Positions 43,772-51,491 of a DNA stretch of 51,491 bases are shown piece by piece. The stretch covers positions 1-51,491 of the forward strand of contig CAJXXT010000013.1 of NCBI GenBank assembly GCA_913063495.1, written 5' to 3'. A model generated the notes under the pieces. The model made no database searches, was not told the DNA's origin, and was given only the letters and a program-made list of their open reading frames with translations. Each line of letters opens with the position of its first letter. The first letter of the stretch is position 1. Source of the DNA: an uncultured Gammaproteobacteria bacterium (lineage in GTDB: Bacteria > Pseudomonadota > Gammaproteobacteria > Pseudomonadales > Ketobacteraceae). A program made the position numbers and the translations under genes.

Positions 43772-45331
43772 TCAATCCGTTAATGTACTTTCCCATTGTT
43801 GGCGTGAACTATTTCTTGGTCGAAATAGGCGTAATTCGATACCAGCCCAAGCGTTAAGAAAGGTGCCCATAGCGTAGTTATCGTTAAGTAATGACAGTCT
43901 GTTAAAGCTGCTATCAAACTGCCAATGTTGTAATGAACGGTTGTTGCAGGTGCTGGCTTTGATACGTCTCCATGATCGTGGCCGATCACCATCAACGTCT
44001 AAGCAAAGGTCTGGGCGCAAACGGTTGTGCCATTGATTGCTGGTGTCTTGATACCAATGTTGATGACGGGTTTCTGTACAGGTTTGAAGTTCTACCTCAA
44101 TGGAAGTGCTGCTAGGGTCATATTTACTTAACCCTAAGCAGAAACCTTGTGAATTGAGTTGCTGATATTGTTCAGAGCTTTCTGTAGCGAATTGCCACTG
44201 ATAACCATCAATACCAAATATACTTGAACCATCTTCATCCAAGATGGCTGAGTTCATCGTCACGGTATAAGTGGCGTCAAATTCTAATGAATCATAAGGT
44301 TTGAATTGAATCATATTGGCTTCAGCGTGGGTTTGACCGCTGTAGGCAAACAGACTTATTGATCCAAAAATCGGGTTTCCTTGTGCGTTAGTCACTTGAA
44401 AACTGGTGCTGTTAACGGACGATGGAATAATGTAGCGGTCGAAGGTAACACTGATTTTGTTATCGGTATTGGGTTTGTTGATTGATACGTGTTGTTCGTT
44501 AGATGCGGGAATGGTAGTGATGTTCGGCGTGCCTGAATCGTTAAGCCCATTTAACTTTTTCCACAGATGTTTCCAAAAATTGGCTGTAATGCGGCCGCCG
44601 TATTCAACGCCACCGGGGTAGGTCATATAGTTTCGACTGCCCCAGGGCATAATTTTTTTGTAGTGCCAATAGAGGAAAGGGGCAATGAGTGACTCTCCAT
44701 AACGCCCGGTTTCAGATACTTTGGTTGCGATTAGAATCTGTGATCGGTTGGCTTCAGATTCGGAGAAGTTCATTGTTTGATAGACTTCAACCAATGCGTC
44801 TGCGGGGGTATACCAGGGTTTTGGAATGGAGTGATCCCGGTTGTGCTCCCTTAATACCACCATGTCGATACCAATATCGGTACTATCCTGCCCCTTATGA
44901 TCAATTTCGGAGACTTTAGGGATAAACAAACCGTCAAACACTTGGTCTTGGATGCCGTGAGCTGCTGCCCCCAGGAAGTGAGAGGCGAGTTTTCCGCACT
45001 CACTATCAGATAAATAGCGCCCCTGGCACTTCTCTATCACTACCACCAAATACGCTTCTATAAATGGAGCCCAATGACTTGCTTCTCCCCATACGTGCTT
45101 TTCTTGCCCTAAAAACCCGGGGGAATATCCCGCGTCAGGGTATTGCGTACCGCTGTTTAATGCGTTGGTGTTTTGACTAAGTAATTGCTTTAGGTCTGAA
45201 TCATCAAGTTGCGCTATCGCTTTCTCGCTTTGGAACATATGGATAACCATACCACCAGCGTAAAGATTTGAAGAAAGGATACACAAGATAATCGTGAATA
45301 AACGAACACGTTTAGGGTAAGAAAATATCAT
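43772..45331 (-). CDS. Secreted zinc phospholipase-C-like protein with lectin domain
   Basis: ATG 45331 is chosen (MIFSYPKRVRLFTIILC); the longer frame from 45373 hides the signal peptide, which ends SNLYA. The 519-residue protein has an N-terminal zinc-dependent phospholipase C-like domain: TQYPDAGYSPGFL, GEASHWAPF and HFLGAAAHGIQDQVFD supply the metal-binding His and Asp residues (near 66, 86, 118, 125, 129). A Big_5-type Ig-like domain follows (~285-390: ISVTFDRYIIPSSVN, YTVTMNSAILDEDG). The end is a ricin-B-type lectin domain with QHWYQD, LQHWQFD and QQWEST. It is predicted to be an exported enzyme aimed at glycosylated surfaces. Confidence 0.8.
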   Translation of the reverse strand: MIFSYPKRVRLFTIILCILSSNLYAGGMVIHMFQSEKAIAQLDDSDLKQLLSQNTNALNSGTQYPDAGYSPGFLGQEKHVWGEASHWAPFIEAYLVVVIEKCQGRYLSDSECGKLASHFLGAAAHGIQDQVFDGLFIPKVSEIDHKGQDSTDIGIDMVVLREHNRDHSIPKPWYTPADALVEVYQTMNFSESEANRSQILIATKVSETGRYGESLIAPFLYWHYKKIMPWGSRNYMTYPGGVEYGGRITANFWKHLWKKLNGLNDSGTPNITTIPASNEQHVSINKPNTDNKISVTFDRYIIPSSVNSTSFQVTNAQGNPIFGSISLFAYSGQTHAEANMIQFKPYDSLEFDATYTVTMNSAILDEDGSSIFGIDGYQWQFATESSEQYQQLNSQGFCLGLSKYDPSSTSIEVELQTCTETRHQHWYQDTSNQWHNRLRPDLCLDVDGDRPRSWRRIKASTCNNRSLQHWQFDSSFNRLSLLNDNYAMGTFLNAWAGIELRLFRPRNSSRQQWESTLTD

Positions 45332-45531
45332 TGAGCGCTCTGTATTTTTGTTGTTTTTGTAAAGTGCAGTCACTAATTTAGCACTATCGTAACAAAAATA
45401 CAGAGATTTTGGGCAAAAAAGATACAGTTTGGGTGTCGGGGGGGTATGGGATTAAGGCGACTGTTGCGGAGGGAGAAAGGGGAGTAAGAAAGGGTATATA
45501 AATGGAAAGTGGTTGTTTACGATGTTTGGTA

Positions 45532-45599
45532 AAAAGCTATACGTCTTTATGTCTTTATGTCTTTATGTCTTAATGTATAGATAAAGGCGTATAGCTTTT
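45532..45599 (-). terminator. Long hairpin terminator with octanucleotide repeats in loop
   Basis: Arms 45532-45550 and 45581-45599 pair over 19 positions with one G-U wobble and a 30-nt loop. On the minus strand the stem ends in CTTTTT, as expected of an intrinsic terminator for the short-chain dehydrogenase gene ending at 45610. The left arm and loop hold the tandem GTCTTTAT repeats. Confidence 0.7.
45543..45574 (+). repeat. Four tandem copies of GTCTTTAT
   Basis: Three exact 8-bp units at 45543-45550, 45551-45558 and 45559-45566 are followed by GTCTTAAT at 45567-45574. They lie between genes, so copy number would change the loop of the terminator hairpin and not a protein. Confidence 0.85.
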
Positions 45600-45609
45600 A
45601 TTTTAGAAC

Positions 45610-46542
45610 TTATGCAATAGCATCAAACTGAATATTGGTTAATTCTTCTGATAATTTCCAAAGCTTTTCTGCAACATCCTTGCGCTTCGAGTAACGAGAT
45701 GAACCTACTTTTTTCGGGGCGCCAATCACTTCAAAAAGCTTTGATGGCCCGATGTAATCGCCACCGTTCGCCTCTGCAGCCGTTGCACCGAAAAGCGTAG
45801 GTAAAGCGCCGCTTTGTGCCGTTTGAGTAACGTAAGGAAAGAATACTTTAGCAACACCGGTGAATAAACTTGCGCCTTTTTCAAAACCCGGGGTTGCAAG
45901 GTTGGTTGAAGAGCCACCAGGGTGAACCGCAATAGAGCGAGTACCTTTTCCTGCGGCTTTTAGTTTTCGATCCAACTCATAAGCAAACATTAGGTTTGCT
46001 AATTTTGCCTGTGCGTAGGACTTATGTTTGCCATAACGCTTATCAAGCTTGATGTCGTCGAAATGAATCTTGCCTGTGTAATGGCCAAGGCTACTGACGG
46101 TAACAATACGTGAATCTGGTGTGCTGGTTAGCGTGTCTAGCAATAATCCGGTGAGTGTGAAATGTCCTAAATGGTTAGTACCAAATTGCATTTCATAGCC
46201 GTCTTCAGTGTCTGATTTGGGTAACCACATAACCCCGGCGTTGTTAATCAAGAGATCTAATTGTGTATGATCTTTTTTGAAGGTTTCAATGGCGGCTTTA
46301 ATGGAGCTTTGGCTCGCAAGATCCATTTGTAGGAAGCTGATATCAGCGTTGGGTACGTCTTGGCGAAGAGTGTCCATTGCTTCATTGGCTTTTTGTGGGT
46401 TACGGCACGCCATAATAACGTGAGCACCTTTTTCAGCTAATGCTTTTGCTGCTTCAAATCCAATGCCGCTGTTGGCACCGGTGATCAAAGCAATTTTACC
46501 TTGTTGTGAAGGCATGTCGTTCGTAGACCAACCTGAGCTCAT
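45610..46542 (-). CDS. Short-chain dehydrogenase, retinol-dehydrogenase-like (copy 1)
   Basis: ATG 46542 (MSSGWSTNDMPSQQG) is chosen because AAGGAA at 46549-46554 is 6 nt away. The 310-residue NAD(P)H enzyme has IALITGANSGIGFEAA (cofactor loop), LDLLINNAGVMW, TVSSLGHY (catalytic Ser) and YAQAKLANLMFAYELD (Tyr-x-x-x-Lys). Substrate unknown; this WWOX/RDH-type SDR class acts on hydrophobic alcohols or aldehydes. It starts 10 bp after the second SDR gene, to which it is clearly related. Confidence 0.88.
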   Translation of the reverse strand: MSSGWSTNDMPSQQGKIALITGANSGIGFEAAKALAEKGAHVIMACRNPQKANEAMDTLRQDVPNADISFLQMDLASQSSIKAAIETFKKDHTQLDLLINNAGVMWLPKSDTEDGYEMQFGTNHLGHFTLTGLLLDTLTSTPDSRIVTVSSLGHYTGKIHFDDIKLDKRYGKHKSYAQAKLANLMFAYELDRKLKAAGKGTRSIAVHPGGSSTNLATPGFEKGASLFTGVAKVFFPYVTQTAQSGALPTLFGATAAEANGGDYIGPSKLFEVIGAPKKVGSSRYSKRKDVAEKLWKLSEELTNIQFDAIA

Positions 46543-46552
46543 AATCATTTCC

Positions 46553-47506
46553 TTATCCTGCAAGTGATTCTTGGTAATTTACACCGGTGAGTTCTTCTGA
46601 AAGGTGCCAAAGTTTGGCTGCATCGACGGTATTTTTAGCATGTTTTGCGATACGGGCTTTTTTCGGCGTACCAAATACTTCAAACGCATACTTAGGGCCA
46701 AAATAATCACCACCTTGAACATCAGGGGCTGTTGCGGCTTGTAGTGTTGGTAAGCAACCTAGGGCAGGGGATTGTGATAAAAACGGCATCATCGCATCCG
46801 TTATTTTTGCAAGTTTTTTAAAGTTACCTATTTCTAATGCGGAGTTAGCAATGTTGGTACCCGACATGCCTGGGTGAACAATTAAAGACTTGATGCTAAC
46901 GTTATTTTGATCAAATTGTCGTTGTAACTCTAACCCAAACATTAAGTTGGCCAGCTTACTTTGGCCATAACCACGAGCACGGCCGTATTTTTGGTTGAGC
47001 TGTATATCATCAAAGTGAATACGGCCCCAATAATGTGCAAGGCTAGCAATGGAAACAACGCGAGCGTTGGGGGCTTTTTTTAATAATCCGATCAGTTGAG
47101 AGGTTAGAGCAAAGTGGCCAAAATGATTGGTGCCAATATGCATTTCAAAACCGTCAGCGGTTTCCTCTCGATCTATCCAGCCTAAACCTGCGTTATTGAT
47201 TAAGCAGTCGATTTGATCGTAGTTGGCATTAATCGTTTCTGCGCATTGATTAACGGATTTAAGGTTAGATAGATTGAGTTCGACAATGTCCACCGACGCG
47301 TTGGGTGTGGTCTGTAGAATTTCCTGTTTAGCCGTTTCTGCTTTTTGAAGGTTCCGACAGGCCATAACGATCTTTGCATTTTTACTTGCTAATGCAATAG
47401 CTGCAGCCAACCCAATGCCACTATTGGCGCCGGTTATTACGAAGGTTTTCCCGGTTTGGTCAGGCACGTTTTTTAGTGCCCACGGGTGTACGGTATTATT
47501 AGCCAT
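46553..47506 (-). CDS. Short-chain dehydrogenase, retinol-dehydrogenase-like (copy 2)
   Basis: ATG 47506 (MANNTVHPWALKNVPDQ) has GAGGAA at 47513-47518 upstream. The 317-residue protein has FVITGANSGIGLAAAIALA, IDCLINNAGLGW, SIASLAHYWGRIHF and YGQSKLANLMFGLELQ, so all SDR catalytic elements are present. It resembles its downstream neighbour along the whole length, implying a tandem duplication followed by divergence. The two genes form an operon. Confidence 0.88.
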   Translation of the reverse strand: MANNTVHPWALKNVPDQTGKTFVITGANSGIGLAAAIALASKNAKIVMACRNLQKAETAKQEILQTTPNASVDIVELNLSNLKSVNQCAETINANYDQIDCLINNAGLGWIDREETADGFEMHIGTNHFGHFALTSQLIGLLKKAPNARVVSIASLAHYWGRIHFDDIQLNQKYGRARGYGQSKLANLMFGLELQRQFDQNNVSIKSLIVHPGMSGTNIANSALEIGNFKKLAKITDAMMPFLSQSPALGCLPTLQAATAPDVQGGDYFGPKYAFEVFGTPKKARIAKHAKNTVDAAKLWHLSEELTGVNYQESLAG

Positions 47507-47725
47507 CGGGATATTCCTCATAAAAGTGTTGTTTTGGTCGGTTATTGATCTGTTTATGTTGTGTACGATACTTCGATAGTTATCACATTGTCAAATAAAT
47601 AGTGGGGTGATTGATGCCTGTGTGGCTTTAATCTGCTATTTTTCAAGCTTTTAACGTGTCAATTATCTTGAGTTTGTTTTGATGTGAACTATATTGAACA
47701 TATAAAACAAGGGGATAGGGATAAC

Positions 47726-48205
47726 ATGAGTTATTTTGTTGGGGTTGCGAGTGTTAGTCAGTTAAAAATAGAATATCGGCGATTGGCGGCAAAATATCAC
47801 CCAGATAGAGGAGGTGACTCTCGCCAGATGCAGGAGATCAACGCCTATTACGAGCATGTCCGTGCAAAACTAAAGAAAAAAGAGCGGACTGAAAAAGTTA
47901 GAGAGAGAGCACCCAAAACATCAGAACATCCTGGAAAATCAGGCCACGCTCAAAAGAACTCCCATCAAAGTACAACCCCAGGGTCGTTAGACTTTCTGGA
48001 TGTTCGTGTCGGTGATACCGTTTTTGTCAATGGTACTGAAGGTGAGGTGACCGAAGTGAGTGACCTTACTTTTCGTGTTGTGGCAAAAGGGCGAACCCGC
48101 CAGGCGATCTTTAACAAGCGTGGAGGGAAGGGGAAATACAACAAACGCCTGCACGCCTCCTATGATAATCGCCATAGAAAGCGCGGGTTCAGTGCTGTTG
48201 CATAG
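47726..48205 (+). CDS. J-domain protein with SH3/KOW-like tail
   Basis: ATG 47726 is preferred over GTG 47684. The 159-residue protein has a short J-domain with KIEYRRLAAKYHPDRGGD (HPD at residues 25-27), so it should stimulate an Hsp70. A charged Lys/Arg linker follows, then a C-terminal segment (VRVGDTVFVNGTEGEVTEV, TFRVVAKGRTRQAIF) with an SH3/KOW-like strand pattern and a basic end (RHRKRGF). It lacks the zinc and substrate domains of DnaJ. It is transcribed divergently from the SDR pair. Confidence 0.8.
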   Translation: MSYFVGVASVSQLKIEYRRLAAKYHPDRGGDSRQMQEINAYYEHVRAKLKKKERTEKVRERAPKTSEHPGKSGHAQKNSHQSTTPGSLDFLDVRVGDTVFVNGTEGEVTEVSDLTFRVVAKGRTRQAIFNKRGGKGKYNKRLHASYDNRHRKRGFSAVA

Positions 48206-48222
48206 TACTGTTTTATAGCGTT

Positions 48223-48885
48223 TTAGCCGATAAAGGTTACGGCTTCTGATAATGCAGCACGATCTGTTTTTGCGCTGTTAACTTCTGCATCTTCATCAGC
48301 AGAGCCAAACGACATACCAAATAAAATACCGCTACCTTCTGGTAAGTTAAACAATGCTTTTGCCGGTTCTGGGAATTGCCCCAAAGATCCTTGAAAACAA
48401 CTCGCATAACCTTTGTCGGTTAATAACAGCGCAAGTGTTTGTGCGTAAATTCCTAGGTCAACAGCCCCCATAATACCGAGCGGTTTATTCATTGTGAAGA
48501 ATGCGACATGGGGGGCGTCGAAAAAAGCCCAGTTTTTTAACATCGCCATTTGGCGTGCAGGTTTGTTATCCCGCTCGATACCCAAAGCAGAATACAACGT
48601 ATTCGCTGAGCCATATTGACGCTCTTTATGAATACCGTCATAACGTATCACCCAATCAAAGTCCGGTTTTGGCGGCTGTCCTTTCATGACTTCTTGAATG
48701 AGAGCATTTTTCAATGCATCTTTTTTCTCACCGGATACTATAAACACTTGCCAGGGCTGAACATTGCAGTTTGATGGGGCTAATTGCGCGTCGTTAAAAA
48801 TAGCGTGAAGCTCTGCTTCAGGAATAGGTGTATTTTTAAAGGCACGAGTGGATACTCGTTTTGAAACCGCTTCAGAAACAGACAT
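48223..48885 (-). CDS. Nitroreductase-family FMN oxidoreductase
   Basis: ATG 48885 has GGAG six bases upstream; the longer frame from 48930 does not. The 220-residue protein has RVSTRAFKNTPIPEAEL (FMN phosphate binding), LAPSNCNVQPWQVFIVSG and a C-terminal GILFGMSFGSADEDAEVNS, the nitroreductase-family pattern. It is expected to reduce nitro groups or quinones with NAD(P)H. The gene converges with the J-domain gene (17 bp apart). Confidence 0.9.
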   Translation of the reverse strand: MSVSEAVSKRVSTRAFKNTPIPEAELHAIFNDAQLAPSNCNVQPWQVFIVSGEKKDALKNALIQEVMKGQPPKPDFDWVIRYDGIHKERQYGSANTLYSALGIERDNKPARQMAMLKNWAFFDAPHVAFFTMNKPLGIMGAVDLGIYAQTLALLLTDKGYASCFQGSLGQFPEPAKALFNLPEGSGILFGMSFGSADEDAEVNSAKTDRAALSEAVTFIG

Positions 48886-49067
48886 TGTTAGCTCCAGGGT
48901 GATCTGGTAAGAATGATGAAAATGAATCATTTTCTAGAATGGACTAACTGTTGTATAGGAAGGCCTGATTAAATGCAAATGTCATGAGTTAATCTTGTAA
49001 CGCCTTGGTAGTGTTTGTCTGGTTGTGTATATAAGTTGTGCTGGAAAGCTGTTTTACCAGAAAAAAC

Positions 49068-49892
49068 CTAAGGCGTAACAGAGAAAAGGTTTTTTCTGGG
49101 AATGCGAATAAAACCATCACTAGAGGCAATAACAAGTGCGATAGTGTCGGCAGAAAGAATAGTTCCAGGGTGAAGGCTGTGCGAATGTAGCTCCCATTCT
49201 GCTGCAGTAATTAGACAGGTTTGATCATCAATTTCAGAATATACTCCTAAACTACCAAATGCCCTTAATTGCCTGGATATCGTCGCGGTTGAGGCGTTCC
49301 AGTGTACTGTTTGATCTTCTCGAGAGAGTTTTGGCCAGTGCGATCCTCCACTCTGAAGGGTTGAATTTTGATAGTATCCGTGAAGATCGGATAATAGTTT
49401 ATTCAGCAATTCTGGTGCTTTAATAGCAAGTGTTGAGGATAAACTATCAAATGATTCATTGGCACCCAGAGCGATGGGTTCTTGCAGCAAGATATCGCCA
49501 TCATCAAACTTCGACGTCATTTTGTGTAGCGTAACTCCTGAATATTCGCTTTCTTTCAAAATCAAAGATGGCAGTGGTGTTGGGCCTTTACCGTGAGGGA
49601 GCATTGTTGGATGTACGTTAATGGCAAAAGGCAAGGATATTGGAATGGGGATTCGCCACGGGTATTCAGCAGCAAAAAAGCATTCTACACCGTCGCGAAC
49701 TAACGCCTCCATGTGTGTTTGACTAGGTTTACCAAAGGATAATTCACATGAGTTCCGTTCAGCGAAGGCAATGATCTGATCTGTATGGGGACTGCTTTCG
49801 CCAGTAAAAATAAAGGCAAGCTCGTGACTATGATGCTCAAAAATATCAAGGCATGAAGAAAAGGCGTTGTAGCCAAAATACGCTATTTTCAT
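49068..49892 (-). CDS. Formyltransferase-like protein coupled to ilvY
   Basis: The 274-residue protein starts at ATG 49892, overlapping the ilvY stop by 4 bp. The formyltransferase core has FAINVHPTMLPHGKGPTPLP (Asn92, His94), SGVTLHKMTSKFDDGDILL (catalytic Asp in DDGD) and a C-terminal part (WPKLSREDQTVHWNAS, LHPGTILSAD) like the OB domain of Met-tRNA formyltransferase. It is ~40 residues shorter than Fmt. A housekeeping fmt would normally lie beside def, so this is probably a paralogue for a small molecule or sugar. Its link to ilvY is unusual. Confidence 0.75.
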   Translation of the reverse strand: MKIAYFGYNAFSSCLDIFEHHSHELAFIFTGESSPHTDQIIAFAERNSCELSFGKPSQTHMEALVRDGVECFFAAEYPWRIPIPISLPFAINVHPTMLPHGKGPTPLPSLILKESEYSGVTLHKMTSKFDDGDILLQEPIALGANESFDSLSSTLAIKAPELLNKLLSDLHGYYQNSTLQSGGSHWPKLSREDQTVHWNASTATISRQLRAFGSLGVYSEIDDQTCLITAAEWELHSHSLHPGTILSADTIALVIASSDGFIRIPRKNLFSVTP

Positions 49893-50803
49893 TGCTGCAT
49901 ATTCCTCAGTGATGCTTTGTCTGCAACAAGCGACCAAAACGCGTTAACCAGTGGGTTTTTTAAGTTCTTTTTTAATGTGAAAAGCCCGACATCATAAGGT
50001 TCTAACGCGGGTTGAACATTCCATGTTTGAATACGATCGGCCAGTGGGCTGTGATCGAGAACAATTTTTGGTACAACACCTACGCCCAGCCCTAGGCTCA
50101 CCATGCTCACAATGGCCTCATTTCCCGTGACTTGGGCGTAAATTCGAGGGGTCTCGCCCATCTCTCTAAACCAAGTGTCTGTACGTTGGCGAGCGATTCC
50201 CCCTTCAGAAAGTATCATTGGAACGTTGCCCCATTGGGTAGGAGATGTTGGTAGTGTCATCGGAACATCAGGATCGCTTTGCACCGATGGCGCAATAAAA
50301 AGTAAGGGTGAAACGGTAATGGGTTTAAAAACCAACCCCCTTGGCAGTGTTCGAGGGTGGGCTGCAATAGTGATATCTTCTTCGCCAGCGAGAATTCGAG
50401 CGATAGCGTGTTCGGGGTCGCCTGTGTGCAGTTTAATCTCAATACCAGGGTAGTCTTGACGAAAGCGATTCAACAAATCGAATAAAATGCTATAGCTGGC
50501 GGTAACGGAGCAGTACATGCTGACCTTACCGCGCAGCTGATCAGAAGCATTGTCAGCCAGTTCATTACAGACGAGATCCCATTGTGCGGTTGCTTCTTTC
50601 GCGTATCGTTGAAAAGTATGCCCTTCGGTTGTCAGGGAGACCGAGCGATTGTCTCGATTAAACAGTAGTACCCCTAATTCATCCTCAAGCTGCCTAATGT
50701 TGCGCGATAGTGCAGAAATGCTGATATTACAGGCATCGCTAGCTCGGCCAAAATGGAGGCTGTCTGCTAGGGCAAGAAAGTGTTTGAGGGCACGTGTATT
50801 CAT
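49889..50803 (-). CDS. ilvY: LysR-type regulator IlvY
   Basis: The 304-residue regulator starts best at ATG 50803 (MNTRALKHFLALADSLHFGR), as IlvY does; ATG 50815 is an alternative. An N-terminal helix-turn-helix (ASDACNISISALSRNIRQLE) and effector domain with IEIKLHTGDPEHAIARI, EAIVSMVSLGLGVGVVP and NPLVNAFWSL match IlvY. It is divergent from ilvC, the classical arrangement, and should activate ilvC in response to acetolactate or acetohydroxybutyrate. Confidence 0.92.
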   Translation of the reverse strand: MNTRALKHFLALADSLHFGRASDACNISISALSRNIRQLEDELGVLLFNRDNRSVSLTTEGHTFQRYAKEATAQWDLVCNELADNASDQLRGKVSMYCSVTASYSILFDLLNRFRQDYPGIEIKLHTGDPEHAIARILAGEEDITIAAHPRTLPRGLVFKPITVSPLLFIAPSVQSDPDVPMTLPTSPTQWGNVPMILSEGGIARQRTDTWFREMGETPRIYAQVTGNEAIVSMVSLGLGVGVVPKIVLDHSPLADRIQTWNVQPALEPYDVGLFTLKKNLKNPLVNAFWSLVADKASLRNMQQ

Positions 50804-51021
50804 GGTGCTAAGCATAGCGTAATTTAATGGGTGTTGCAGTATCTGGTACGTTGCGTTGCATTTATATCAATTTACGAAAGGTGGGGTTTGCTATAAAGTA
50901 GCGCAACTAAATTTATATATACCTGTATACATTCAGATACGCATAAATCAACTACACTCGATAGCACTGTAAATAGCGTATAAATAGAACAGTCAAAACG
51001 ACAACTAATGGAAACTTCATC
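50804..51021. promoter_or_regulatory. ilvY-ilvC divergent control region
   Basis: This gap carries the promoters of both genes and the expected IlvY operators. A dyad at 50888-50906 (TTGC at 50888-50891, GCAA at 50903-50906, with T-N11-A spacing) is the best LysR-type site I see. GTTGC also occurs further left near 50852. A TATAAAT at 50979-50985 may be the ilvC -10 element, with a poor -35. Confidence 0.5.
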
Positions 51022-51491
51022 ATGCCAAATAACTACTTTAATACACTGCCTCTACGTGAGCAGCTAGAGCAACTCGCTAAGTGCCGATTCATGGATATTT
51101 CTGAATTCCCTGAAGGTGTTGAAGCCCTTAAAGGCAAGAAAATGGTTGTTATTGGTTGTGGTGCTCAGGGTTTGGCTCAGGGTATGAATCTTCGTGATAG
51201 TGGTTGTGATGTTTCTTATACATTGCGTCAAGCGGCTATTGACGAGAAGCGTCAATCTTGGAAAAACGCTACGGAAAACGGCTTCACAGTGGGCACTTAT
51301 GAAGAACTTATTCCTACTGCGGACGTAGTATTAAACCTGACGCCTGATAAGCAACATACATCAGTTGTTAAGGCTATCATGCCGCTAATGAAGCAAGATG
51401 CATGTTTGTCATATTCTCACGGTTTTAATATCGTAGAAGAAGGCATGAAAATCCGTGAAGATTTGACGGTAATTATGGTTGCTCCTAAGTG
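51022..51491 (+). CDS. ilvC: Ketol-acid reductoisomerase, 5' part
   Basis: ATG 51022 opens a frame that runs off the window end (about 156 codons visible). [40 protein letters not shown] (NADPH site), [20 protein letters not shown] and [12 protein letters not shown] closely match the long class II IlvC of gammaproteobacteria. It catalyses the second step of valine and isoleucine synthesis. Control by the divergent ilvY is expected. Confidence 0.96.
   Translation, partial: MPNNYFNTLPLREQLEQLAKCRFMDISEFPEGVEALKGKKMVVIGCGAQGLAQGMNLRDSGCDVSYTLRQAAIDEKRQSWKNATENGFTVGTYEELIPTADVVLNLTPDKQHTSVVKAIMPLMKQDACLSYSHGFNIVEEGMKIREDLTVIMVAPK

Noticed and set aside
45438-45444. G7 upstream of the phospholipase gene, and C7 runs at 10547-10553 and G7 at 8465-8471
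   Set aside because: Seven bases is below the length at which slippage is usually frequent; noted only as weaker relatives of the G9 tract.
45543-45574. CRISPR-like array
   Set aside because: Units are 8 bp and directly adjacent with no spacers.

Overview
The window looks like chromosomal DNA from a moderately AT-rich, probably marine gammaproteobacterium. This rests on the divergent ilvY/ilvC pair, a gammaproteobacterial-type trmA, chaperone-usher genes with DUF4402-type pilins and a Wzx-type polysaccharide locus. I do not name a species. I see no tRNA, rRNA, CRISPR array, insertion sequence or phage gene.

Region 1 (1-8.2 kb, + strand) is a run of envelope genes. It holds a CsgG/FlgT-like secreted protein, a single-pass membrane protein with an ExbD/MotB-like layout, a lytic transglycosylase, two unrecognised proteins, a membrane-anchored protein with a Lon-like (S16) domain and a GT-C-type membrane glycosyltransferase. 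Two of these genes carry short tandem repeats at their extreme 5' ends.

Region 2 (8.2-16.1 kb) is an atypical chaperone-usher fimbrial locus. On the minus strand are a 1062-residue usher-like barrel ending in a carboxypeptidase-regulatory-like domain, a Lys/Pro-rich linker and a SPOR domain, and a small secreted protein. Divergently there are a lipoprotein resembling the flagellar H-ring protein FlgT, a small DUF4402-type pilin, a periplasmic chaperone and a second DUF4402-type pilin. A SPOR-tailed usher beside a FlgT-like lipoprotein suggests a fimbrial machine attached to peptidoglycan. This is the best candidate here for an undescribed system.

Region 3 (16.5-42.3 kb) is a surface-polysaccharide locus. 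It has GT2 and GT4 glycosyltransferases, two asparagine-synthase-type amidotransferases, two DegT aminotransferases, a formyltransferase, two methyltransferases, a deacetylase-like protein, an (alpha/alpha)-toroid-like protein, an HTTM/DCC membrane pair, a Wzx flippase, a possible Wzy, and an acyltransferase-3/SGNH protein. Homologues of WbpB, WbpD, WbpE and WbpI are scattered through it on both strands and predict UDP-ManNAc3NAcA-type sugar synthesis. The 6-dehydrogenase, the initiating transferase and the Wza/Wzb/Wzc/Wzz export genes are not in the window.

Region 4 (42.3-51.5 kb) is mostly housekeeping: trmA, a secreted zinc phospholipase-C-like protein with an Ig-like and a ricin-type lectin domain, two tandem short-chain dehydrogenases, a J-domain protein, a nitroreductase, a formyltransferase-like gene coupled to ilvY, and the 5' part of ilvC. 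The gap upstream of the phospholipase stop holds a tight cluster of DnaA-box consensus sequences.
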